Shown: positions 35,742-45,342 of the stretch, piece after piece | How positions within the stretch are numbered: the first letter of the stretch is position 1 | How the letters are laid out: every line of letters begins with the position of its first letter | Assembly (NCBI GenBank): GCA_024699855.1 | Contig: JAMPIQ010000001.1 | Location: forward strand, 7,316,001 to 7,380,000 | Reading direction: 5' to 3' | Length of the DNA: 64,000 nt | Source: Aphelenchoides besseyi | Lineage: Eukaryota > Nematoda > Chromadorea > Rhabditida > Aphelenchoididae | Notes under the pieces: model-generated | The model's database searches: none | What the model saw: the letters and a program-made list of their open reading frames with translations, nothing else | What the model was told of the DNA's origin: nothing | Position numbers and translations under genes: made by a program

Positions 35742-37562
35742 ATGCACAACGTCTCAAGAGCCGGTGCCACTCGTTTTGGACGTCGCAAATCAAAACTTCA
35801 TTTTAAGCAAGTCAAACCGCTAACCCTTCACTTTGGTCTTTTTGTTTTCATGTAAGTTTTCGTTCATAGTGTTCATATCGGTATTTCAGTTTTGTATACG
35901 CTTTTCTCGGCGGAATTCTCTTCACGTATATCGAACGATCGGCTCTACAGAAACTAGAAGAAGAGACCTATCGAATACAACATGAATGTGTGGTTCAAGT
36001 AGAATGCCAAACCATTGATTTTTGCTAACCGTTTAATTTAGAAACTTGAATCAGCTGATCCGAACGTTATTAGCGCCGGTGAAAGTGCAAATAAAACAGC
36101 TGACGCCATAACCGAGTGTTTTAAACAAGAAGTCTGGGAGGACATTCATTTCGTTAATGACCGCTAATTTTAGACGGACATTCGATCCAAATGGGGTTAC
36201 GTGTGAGTTTCTATTCGATTTTCGATTGATTGTTTACAATTACAGGACAGGAACACTGTTTGGTTTTGGGATCATCACGACACTTGGTAACGGCTACTTA
36301 ATGTTCAATTCATAGCACTCTATTCGTAGGTTACAATCGAATTGCTCCGATTAGTTTGGAAGGTCGACTTTTGTGTGTTTTGTACGGACTGGCAAGTGAC
36401 ATGAATGAGTGTTATATAACTTTGCAATTTAGATTGGAAGTAATTTTGTGTTATTGAATCGTGCATAGAAGTTTATATTTTAGTACCAATAACTATGATA
36501 ATCATCGCCAGTATTGGACAATATGTTGCTGGAATGGCGAACCTCGTGAAAAAGAAGGCAGTTCATTTCAAAGTAAATCAAACGATTAAACTTCCGAGTG
36601 CCATGAACTAATACACAGCCACTAATTACTTAACATATTCAAAGAAGTTTACCGTAAAAACTGTAATAGCGGCCCGGGACGCTTATTTTTAATCGATTTG
36701 AATGGAGGGCGCTAAATAAAGGGAGGGCCGCCATTGAAGGGGGCGGCTATTGCAGTCTTTACGGTAATCGGGTCGAGAGATTGTCTTAACTGTTCCTTTT
36801 AACAAATTTGTGTTTTTAGTTCTTTTCGATCAATTTCGGCCGTCAAGATTCGAAGACAAAATTGGACGAAGAAACGGGACAGCAAGCCAATCAAGATGAG
36901 GAAGAAGAAGAAACATCCACTGGTTATGTTGGATTAGCTCTACTGTTTGGATTTCTAGTTTATATTGCAATTGGTGCTCTGATGCTTCCGTTGTTGAATG
37001 GAGAATTCGATTTCCTGAATGGTAACTAGCTATAACTGATGTTTAGATATCGTTTGTAGGAATCTATCATAACTTTTTGTGTCTTTCTGCCATTGATTTT
37101 GGGAGTCTCGTTCCGAAAAGGTTTGTTGATTATAATCGAGATCTAAATTTTGTGTTATAGGATCGAATTTTTGCCCATCACATTTATTTATGTTTGCGTA
37201 GGATTGGCAATTACAACAATAGCTATCGAAATTGGTTCTGAATACATGCGAAAGTAAGTTAACGGTTGATTTTGGTTTATTTCTGATTGATTAGATTGCA
37301 TCATTTGGGCCAATCTTTGAAGAATGTTGCTTCGACGAAAGTTTGGTTTGGTGGAAAAACGTAGGTCTTTGAGCGTGAATTGTTTATTTAATGTGAATTG
37401 GAAGTGTAATGTGAACATAGAAATTTGGTGTGGAGATCATTGGAAACGGGGAATGAAGTTGTGAGTTCGTTAAAGGAAACTAAACGAAAAGCTAACCAGA
37501 GTCATGATGCAGAAATTGAAAGTGTCGCACTCGAGGCAGTTTTAATCCAACTGGAAGATTAA
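35742..37562 (+). CDS. two-pore-domain K+ channel (TWK/KCNK family) with non-canonical filters
   Basis: Plan of a K2P channel subunit: M1 (LTLHFGLFVFIFVYAFLGGI) with following YIERSALQK, an extracellular cap with an N-glycosylation site (SANKTAD), pore 1, M2 (YGLIGIPITMIIIASIGQYV), an acidic cytoplasmic loop, M3 (YVGLALLFGFLVYIAIGALM), pore 2, M4 (ITFIYVCVGLAITTIAIEIG) and a tail ending at 37562. Pore 1 reads IITTLGYNRIAP where the family has TIGYGNIAP. Pore 2 reads LSAIDFGSLVP where the family has TTIGFGDLVP. Both filters therefore lack a normally invariant Gly. The transcript uses a GC-AG intron (36392-36432), a 7-nt exon (36433-36439), and an intron holding a MITE (36650-36766). Surrounding splice signals and frames are intact, so this looks like a working gene, not a relic. 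Confidence 0.88.
36650..36766. repeat. 117-bp MITE with about 27-bp inverted ends
   Basis: The left end TACCGTAAAAACTGTAATAG and the right end, read on the other strand (TACCGTAAAGACTGCAATAG), match at all but a few positions and continue into GC-rich arms. The outermost TA on both sides suits the TA target duplication of Tc1/mariner-type elements. It lies inside an intron of the K+ channel gene and codes for nothing. Confidence 0.75.
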
Positions 37563-37595
37563 TGAGCTTTGTAACTAGAAATTGTTTCCGTTCAA

Positions 37596-39427
37596 TCATC
37601 GATGTTGTTGCATGACGGATGTTGTTTGAGTTGGTCCGGCAGTTTTCGTATGATTGACCGCATTCTGTGGCGTTTGATTTTGTATTCGATTCGTCGATGC
37701 ATATTGTTGTTGACTCGGTCGTGGAGACACCGAACCATGTTGTCCATGTTGAGGAACAGCGGCCGGAGCATTGGCGTGAATAGTTGCCGGTTGTCGTGGA
37801 ATCTCTGTTGAATAGGTCTTACACTGCGGGCAACTCCAAACCACTTCATTGCACAGTGATTGTGTTTTACAACTTAAACTCGAACCATAATTTCTAGTGA
37901 AAAATGAAACTTACCGATGACAAACGTGTCGTTGGAAATTGTGCTTTTGAGTCAAAACGCTGAATCGATCCATCAACTCGGCTCGTGCTCTAACAGACAA
38001 GCAATCATCTGAAAGTATTCACATGCATCTACATTACAAAACTGGATGACTTACAAGTTTGTTGTTGAGTCATTTCCACAACATCCTCTGGTTTGTGGAC
38101 CATTTGAAGGCATTCCGTTAGAAGATCCTGCAGTTTACAACGATCGAGTAGAGACAATCGAACAAAAACCGAAAGCTTAAAATAACGGATACTTGAATTT
38201 TAAGAAGAGAAACGAACGTGGGTTTGCGGTGTGAGAAGAATCTGAGCGCATTTCCTCAACAACCCTTGAGATTCCATTTTGCACGCCGCCATCAGAATTG
38301 GACCAATATTTGATTCTAGATCATAAACTGGTGAGAGTAAAACACATTGTTTTTTACCAGTGATCCGTAATTGAGGAGGATAAATGGCCATTAGAAAGTG
38401 TTTGAGTTCATCGTGTGTACATGGACAAGAAATGTCATCTGTTGAGTTAATGGAAAACAGACGTTCCTGAAAGACTGCTGACCATGCTGCTACGTAACTG
38501 AAAATATTTCAGTGAGCATATTTACGACAGCAACAACTTACTAGGGATTTACATTATACGATCTACCTGTTTTTGCTCGAACAGATGCAAAATTCAAATC
38601 ACTGGCATTAAGAAAATGATCCATATCAACTGGAGGCTCGGCTAGTTCCTAAATCAAATCAAATGCAATCTGACGATCGTTTGTCTAATACGTCTGGTGG
38701 TGGACTACCATGCATCCGTTCTAAGAGAAGCACCTTTACTCGATCACTTAGCCCGTAGTAGCGCGTGCCACTGAGATCAAGACGATGTGACGGTTTGAGT
38801 TCACGTAACATAAGTGCCAAAAGACGATTGAGTTTATAGCGGTCGGCCAACCAAACTTTTTCGAGAAACGGCAATTTATGTCCGATAAGAAAACATTCGC
38901 AACGATGCAGAAGACCTTCCATCTAAGCAATACAATGAATCAAGGATTGAATTAACCCTGTGAACCTGATAGTCAAAAGCAAGCGGCAATAGAACATGAA
39001 CGGTTTGATCGTCGACATCTTTGTATGTTGGATGAATGGCAAGAAGCATTTCGAGTACATGATCATATTGAACGTTGGCAAGTATCAGTTCTCGATCAGG
39101 ACATTCAGTGCACCAAGATCGTAGGATTGGCGACCAAACAGAGATGTAGTGCTCATCGACATATAAACGTTTTCCATCAATAAGTAATGGTCGTGTTCGC
39201 TGTGAGTCGGGTCTTGTAAAGTCGATACTCAAATCCAATGGACCTGAAGGCACCGGACTTAGCGGCGCAACACCGGTTTGAACGGAATTTGCGGTGTTAT
39301 TCGGTAGAAGACCAGCAGGATACGAATTAAGAGCCGAATTGCTCGGATGCGCAATGGTTGTCACACTGTCAAGCATCGATGTGCTTGCCGGCATAGCCGT
39401 CGGATTAACAAGTCCAAACTCGTCCAT
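37596..39427 (-). CDS. protein with two tandem BTB modules and a Cys-containing tail
   Basis: Starts MDEFGLVNPTAMPAS with a Ser/Thr/Pro-rich lead. BTB module 1 covers about residues 75-150 (LLIDGKRLYVDEHYISVWSP, LANVQYDHVLEMLLAIHPTY) and is followed by a helical segment (EGLLHRCECFLIG, VWLADRYKLNRLL). Module 2 repeats the layout: RAKTGRSYNVNPYYVAAWSA, CTHDELKHFLMAIYPP, then QGLLRKCAQILL and VRLSLLDRCKLQDLL. The likeness between the two halves suggests an internal duplication. The C-terminus has spaced Cys/His residues (RHVCHRN, CKTQSLCNEVVWSCPQCK), perhaps a zinc site, and a Gln/Pro/Thr-rich end. BTB modules of this style are abundant in nematodes, often in Cul3 adaptors. The stop is 34 bp from the stop of the oppositely oriented channel gene. 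Confidence 0.75.
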
Positions 39428-40573
39428 TTCGATTGGATCGTCGATGTTGATTGGCGCCGTTTCTCACGGCAACGGCCGTCCAACGAAATTGCGACGTCGA
39501 GATCGACAGCTTTAGATGCCCAGACGTCTCTAAACGATGTATTAGAAGACGCGGTGAAATGGCAAAAGACACGGTGCAGAGTTGAAGTTTAAACGGCAGA
39601 CGAAACGGATGTGCTGCTCAATTTGGAAAATGAAAAACGAAGCGAAAGAACGTGCCTCCGCCCTTTTCTAATTGTTTTCTTTGTTTCCACGTTGACTCGA
39701 GAGCTTGAAGCACAACTCGAAGATAATCAGAAAAACGAATGTGTGATATTGGAAAAAGTTGTACAAATGGTCATGTTATCGTCGTGCCATGTTACGGATA
39801 CACGAACAGCGTGAGACACGTGAACATTTGCGGCCGACAGAATCACGAAATACTTTGGAAATGAGCAGCTCAATGGCAGCCGGAAACTCGTGTGTCGGTT
39901 GAACGACCTCAAAAGAAGCGGACAACCACGAACTTTGTTATTCAGAATAAAAGGTCCAAAGGAGAACTTTCGTATCAAAATTTGCAGACCTGAGATGGAA
40001 CTCGTAAGGAAAATACGACGCCGTTTCCGATGTGTTGAAGAAATTGGATCTTCTGGTGATTAGGTAGTCAAGAAGCCAATAGAAAGTATTGGAAATGTGT
40101 TTGTTGGTGCGAAAAGAAGTAAAACTGTTCCACGAAGACCGTTCAATATTCTTCGGATTGTCATTTTCAATTTCAATGACGAAAAAACTCACATTGCAGT
40201 CGTTGGACAGGAGTCTGCGAATCGCGTGCTGCAAAGTCGATGGTCGGTCACCTTCGTCGAAAATTCGACAACGAAAAGGTAAAGACCATTGGAGGACAAC
40301 GAACAGTGACTATCATCCACTTGCTTTCTCACATCAAGAACATTCAAAACGAAAAACTGGCTGCAGTTTTGCACGTTTTCCAAACCAAAAGAAATTTTCA
40401 GCTTCGAGTGGCGCGAGAAACCTCATAAACAGTGGTCCGCAATTTGAATAACAATTAACCATTCCATCGTTTTGAATTCCCAATTCTGACACATGAGACA
40501 ACGACTTAATTCCTCCACGTCTTGAGCGTCTTTCGTTGTCCGCAATATCGGACGTCGGTGAACTCAAAAACAA
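39428..40573. other. gap between divergent genes
   Basis: A 1.1 kb region between the start of the tandem-BTB gene (-) and the start of the next + strand gene. It presumably holds both promoters. Open frames such as 40089-40451 have no family resemblance and no clean splice context. Confidence 0.4.
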
Positions 40574-42322
40574 ATGCACTGGCGACAACGCAAAAAGTTG
40601 GCCGCTATGTACGAGTTATGGCCAAATCGACTGAAAGGGAACGGACAAAAAATGGGCGTTGCCACGTTGAGTCCCAGTGAGGAAACCGACCAAAGCACTC
40701 GATTTTGGGCTTCTGCTCATCGACGAAACTCCCCGAGCGCTTTTTCGTTGTGTCGACAAAGAAGAAAACGAATAAAAAAGAAGCTGAAAAAGTACTCGCT
40801 AAAATTCCACCACTCGACATCTCTTCCGACATCCGAGAAATAGAACCCATACAACAACATCCACTCGTCGTAAACGTTCTCTTCCTCCACTCGTTCACAT
40901 TACAACGCAATCAATATCGCAAGAAAATGTTGAGTTTAGATTAAAAGTTCGTGACTTACTGGTTGCCGTGGGAAATAAAGTCGGTATTGATGCATCGGAG
41001 ATCGACAAGATCGATTTGGAGAATCTCGTGGAACGAACAGTGGCAATACGCGATGGAAAAACTCCTCCACCGGATACGAACGAGGAGTTCGAACCCGCGG
41101 AACCGGGGCCATCACCTCCGCATTGCGATGAAGTTGAAAAACCTCCATCTCCTGATCGAGATATCGAAAAGCAGCCGCTTCTTACAAGGTACTTAATCAA
41201 ATTAGACTTTTCAATGATCATTTTAATTGTAGAAAGTCTTCCAGTATTAAGTCCATTGATCTTCCAATTCGCAGTCCACTGATCGTCACGGTTTCCAATT
41301 CCTTCGAACGAACTCCGTCAATTGAAATGCCACCGCCAACACCGGTTGGTTTCGAGGTTCAACCGACGATATTCGCGTATTTTTAGCCACCACCTTTCGA
41401 TTTATGCAACTTTGTGGCCATCGATGTAGATCTTCCTGATGAACAGGAGTTACGAGAGCGAGTAAACGAATTCGAGAACTCTGTGGTCGTAAGTCGTCCG
41501 TTGGAAGAAACGGTTTCAGCTCATATTAACATGCCGAATGAAATCCAAATTCCAACTCCCGTAGTTCTCGACGATTCAACAAAAACGAAGCAACCGCACG
41601 AGAAAGCAGGCGAAGATGAACCGAAAGCGTTTTTGGAGAAGAAACAAAAACATGGCCGTGATGCCCAGAAGCTATATGACATATATAAAGAGGTACAGAA
41701 AACACTTGAATTGCAACAACTTGTCAATTCAAGGAATGGAATCGAATGGAACGTTTGGGACAAAAACGTTTGGGATCTCGTCGCCGTTCTGTTTTATCGC
41801 CGCCGAATGAAAAACCGACCGAAACAAAATCTGCCAATCCTTCTCGTGTAACCTCTCCAATACGAAGATCATCGCCTCATCCCGAGTCTCGTGGCGTTTC
41901 TCCAAAGCTCGGTACATCTACAGCAACTCCACCGCGACGAGTTTGTAAGAAGAGGTTCAAGTTAACAAACTCATTCAAATGTTCTAGCACTTTTACCCGG
42001 TAGTCCTCATCCTAGTGCTCCAAACAGTCCGAAAGCCATTCGATCGCCGTCGAAAGGAGCTGTGGCAGCTGCAAAAGAAGGTAACGTTACGATTCTTGTG
42101 TTTTTACATTTGCACTGTGATATTGACGTCTTGAAAACAGTACAATTGTGTTATTTCACAACTGTTTTGATGATCGAATATTTTGCAAATCATCTTAGAA
42201 GTTCAATATTCAAGACGCAAATGCAAAAACGTACGAGTCTAATGGTTTTTTTATTAGCACTGGAACGTCGAGCCTCAGCAAACATGAGCTCATCGCCATT
42301 GCCCGGAAAACGTTACATGTGA
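40574..42322 (+). CDS. unrecognised Pro/Ser-rich charged protein
   Basis: A multi-exon model from ATG (MHWRQRKKLAAMYELW) to TGA at 42320-42322. The first exon ends in a Lys/Arg cluster (RKRIKKKLKK) and joins in phase to TTTSTRRKRSLPPLVH. A predicted helical part follows (VEFRLKVRDLLVAVGNKVGI, EIDKIDLENLVERTVAI), then a long Pro/Glu-rich part (EPAEPGPSPPHCDEVEKPPS), a charged helical part with ELRERVNEFENS and RDAQKLYDIYKE, and a Ser/Pro/Arg-rich end (PIRRSSPHPESRGVSPK) closing SPLPGKRYM. Many SP and SPR sites suggest phosphorylation. No known domain is recognised; a cytoskeletal or scaffold role next to paxillin is only a guess. The first exon is the least certain. AATAAA lies near 42348. Confidence 0.55.
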
Positions 42323-42610
42323 ATGATTGTCAATTGCTATTGTGTTTAATAAACAGCAGATTACATTAGCACTCTTAAAGCGGAGTTTCATTTAGTTAAA
42401 AGGTAAATTCTCAACTTTTGGTCATAGCAACGATATACACTTTTGAAATTGTTGGGCATTTGTGTGATAATCCAATCGAAATCCCCAGGTAGTGCCGTCT
42501 CTTGACATCTGATATTTGATGTATTTTGTGGTCTTACAGTCGTGATGATAAAAGAGATTTTGCAAATGTGACGATTTTCGAAAGAGACGGAAATCAAACG
42601 AACTGGAGAG

Positions 42611-43869
42611 ATGAGTGATTGGCGTCGGGAGTCTTTCTTTTCAACCGACAGATCTCGCGCGGACCTCGTGAGCGAAAGCAAACGTCTACAACATTATGGG
42701 ACCGATTTCGTGAGTCGGGAGTTGAAATTCGCAAACTCGCTTGAGCACACTAAAAATTTGACTGTTCGGATGAGATCGAGCGCTATAGCCGAACTTGAGG
42801 ACACACTTCAACGCCTCAGTGTTGGACGACAATCCAATAACTCGGTATGTTTGGCGGATTGTGTGAAAATGCATGTGTTAGATTATAGTTCCATCCGAGT
42901 AGTGGACAAACCTCGAGTATGAGCGCAAGTTTGTCTCCGTCGTCTAATCATGGAATTCACACAATTCCCAAAGGCGATTGTGCAGGCTGTGGACAACCGA
43001 TCATTGGACAAGTACTCGAACAGTTTCGTGTTATTGTCTAAACGTTGATTTAGATTGTGATTGCAATGGGCAAGAATTGGCATCCCGAACACTACGTTTG
43101 TTGCCACTGTTCAAAGGAACTGGCACATTTACCGTATTTTGAACGGGGAGGAAAAGCGTATTGTGAAGAAGATTATTTCGACTTGTTCTCACCGCGATGT
43201 GCTTATTGTAACGGTCCAATTCGAGAGGTAAGCAAACGATCTTCGCAAAAAACAAGGACGATTTGTAGAAGTGTGTTCATGCACTAAACAAAACATTTCA
43301 TTTGGAGCATTTTGCGTGTGTAGAATGCGGTCGACATTTCGGCGCGGAAGGCTATCACGAAAAAGTGAGGAATACAATAATCGATCGTATCAATTCAAAT
43401 ACTTTAGGACAGTCTACCTTATTGTCGTGAAGATTACCTCCGTTTATTTGGACCGAAATGTCGTGGTTGTAAAAATCCGGTTAAACGACGATTCATAACC
43501 GCTCTCGGAGCAACTTGGGATCCCGAATGTTTTGTTTGTGCTGTGAGCAATCTCTTTGTCCCAGCAGACTTTCTTCTTTAGGATTGCTCAAAACCATTCA
43601 AAGATGGTGTGTTCTTTGAGATGAATGGATCGCCGCTTTGTGAGACGCATTATCACGAACGTCGAGGATCTGTTTGTTCGCATTGTCATCAGCCGATTCA
43701 TGGACGTTGTGTTATGGCGTTAGGTCAACGCTTTCATCCGGAACATTTCTTCTGCAATAGCTGTCGTAAAGCGGTAAATCGGACGACTTACAAAGAGATG
43801 CAAGGACGAGCTTTCTGTCAGAAATGCTTCGAGAAAGTGAAACCCTCATACGAAGTTTTGAAAAGCTAA
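42611..43869 (+). CDS. pxl-1: paxillin-like LIM protein (four LIM domains)
   Basis: Focal-adhesion adaptor that links integrins to actin through LIM and LD motifs. Six exons (42611-42844, 42889-43011, 43054-43227, 43269-43364, 43408-43542, 43582-43869) give 349 residues with every join in phase. The N-terminus is short, with one LD-like helix ([13 protein letters not shown]) at about residue 57. Four LIM domains follow: [51 protein letters not shown] and [17 protein letters not shown]. Each has the expected WHPEHF/FHLEHF-type and CEEDYF/CETHYH-type pieces, in the order and spacing of paxillin. Vertebrate paxillin has five LD motifs, so either the N-terminus is reduced as in short nematode forms or further exons are missed. 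Confidence 0.93.
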
Positions 43870-44052
43870 TCTCCGCCTAATTGCGACGTTCTCGTAGCTT
43901 CGACTATAGAGTGTAATTCTTCCGTGTTTTTTAATCAGATTTGATTGCTATCATTGGGAACCATGGCAACAGACTCGTTTGTGACTTTCGATTATAAATC
44001 TCGTGGCTTTTTTGTCTGATAAGTTTGTTTCCATGCACTCAACTGATTTTCG

Positions 44053-44295
44053 ATGAAAGAATACACACGAGAAGAAGTGGCTAAACACAACAGTTCCGCG
44101 AGTGGGTGGATTATTGTTCGAAAAAAAGTCTACGATGTGACTCGGTTTCTGAACGAACATCCCGGTGGCGAGTTGGTGTTGTTGGATCGACTGGGCGGCG
44201 ATGCAACAATCGAGTTCTATGGCCAAGAACATTCGGTTGATGCTCAGATCATGTTGAAAGATCGATTGATTGGACTGCTGAAAGAACAAAATTGA
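44053..44295 (+). CDS. cytochrome b5-domain protein, soluble, 80 residues
   Basis: Small haem protein that passes single electrons, for example to desaturases. The single exon covers just the b5 fold: YTREEVAKHN, then WIIVRKKVYDVTRFLNEHPGG with the first haem His in HPGG, ELVLLDRLGGDATIEF, and the second ligand in GQEHSVDAQ. It stops there, without the C-terminal membrane anchor of microsomal cytochrome b5, so it is probably soluble. It begins 184 bp after the paxillin stop on the same strand. An acceptor-like TTTTTTAATCAG ends near 43939, which would suit trans-splicing of a downstream operon gene. AATAAA lies at about 44322. Confidence 0.9.
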   Translation: MKEYTREEVAKHNSSASGWIIVRKKVYDVTRFLNEHPGGELVLLDRLGGDATIEFYGQEHSVDAQIMLKDRLIGLLKEQN

Positions 44296-44714
44296 GAATA
44301 CTCCCGTGTTGAATGGCAGGAATAAATTTTATGTGAAGTCCATTTGAGTTATCTTGTCGAGCTTATTAACAAGCAAACGATCATACAATTCGTTGACGAA
44401 AATTGCCGTTTAAATTCGAGTGGACGGGAATGTTTCCGGTTGCTGTCGAGTTGGAACGTTAGGCCAAGATTCTACGGTAAAAATTGGCCTCCGCCTGTTG
44501 TTTGTGGGCTCCAACGCGCTGAAGTAGCGATTTTGTTTTCGGAGTTTTTGCTACGAAAATGAGTGAAATTCAATGGTTTTGTTCGAGTGATCTTCTGATT
44601 AATTTACGAGCTTCTTTTTTACATCCGATTAACATCTAGCTCTTAGGCGATTTGTTTAATTTTGGGTTTCAGGTACAATTACATCAAAGTCTTGAGCAAC
44701 TTTGTCGAATCATC

Positions 44715-45215
44715 ATGGGTCGTATGCACAATACCGGAAAGGGTATTTCCCGTGCCTGTTTGCCGTATCGTCGTTCTGTTCCGAGTTGGTTGAAGGCCAC
44801 TCCGGCCGAAGTCGAAGAGCAAATCGAACGTTTGGCTCGTAAGGGTCTTCGTCCGTCGCAAATCGGAGTTCTTCTTCGTGACAGCCAAGGTATCGCCCAA
44901 GTGCGTCGTGTCACCGGCAACAAGATTGTCCGAATCTTGAAGAAGAAGGCAAGTGAATTTATTTTGCTCCCATTTTTCACTTTCTATGTTTAGGGTATGG
45001 CGCCGGAGATTCCGGAGGATTTGTACCACTTGATCAAGAAAGCGGTCAACATTCGCAAGCATTTGGAACGTTTCCGCAAGGACATCGACGGCAAATACCG
45101 TTTGATTTTAGTCGAGTCGCGTATTCATCGTTTGGCCCGTTACTACAAAACCAGCCGTCAATTGGCTCCGACTTGGCGCTACGAATCGTCCACGGCATCT
45201 GCCCTCGTCTCCTAA
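44715..45215 (+). CDS. RPS13: 40S ribosomal protein S13 (uS15)
   Basis: Two exons (44715-44948 and 44994-45215) give exactly 151 residues, the usual eukaryotic length. It starts [20 protein letters not shown]. Further family motifs are [60 protein letters not shown] [13 protein letters not shown], and the C-terminal [10 protein letters not shown]. The protein binds 18S rRNA in the small subunit. The intron (44949-44993) begins GCAAGT and ends TTTAG: a GC-AG intron, fixed by the protein alignment. An acceptor GGGTTTCAG ending at 44672 lies 42 bp before the start, indicating a 5' UTR intron or trans-splicing. AATAAA follows the stop. Confidence 0.97.
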
Positions 45216-45342
45216 ACATCGTGATGTTAACATTGATTGTTCGAATTCAATAAATTTGTTATTTTAATTGATGATCGTTAAAAATAAACCGTTACAGTGT
45301 TACAGCCGTGTTATTTCTCACATCTAATCGATCAGTTTAGCA

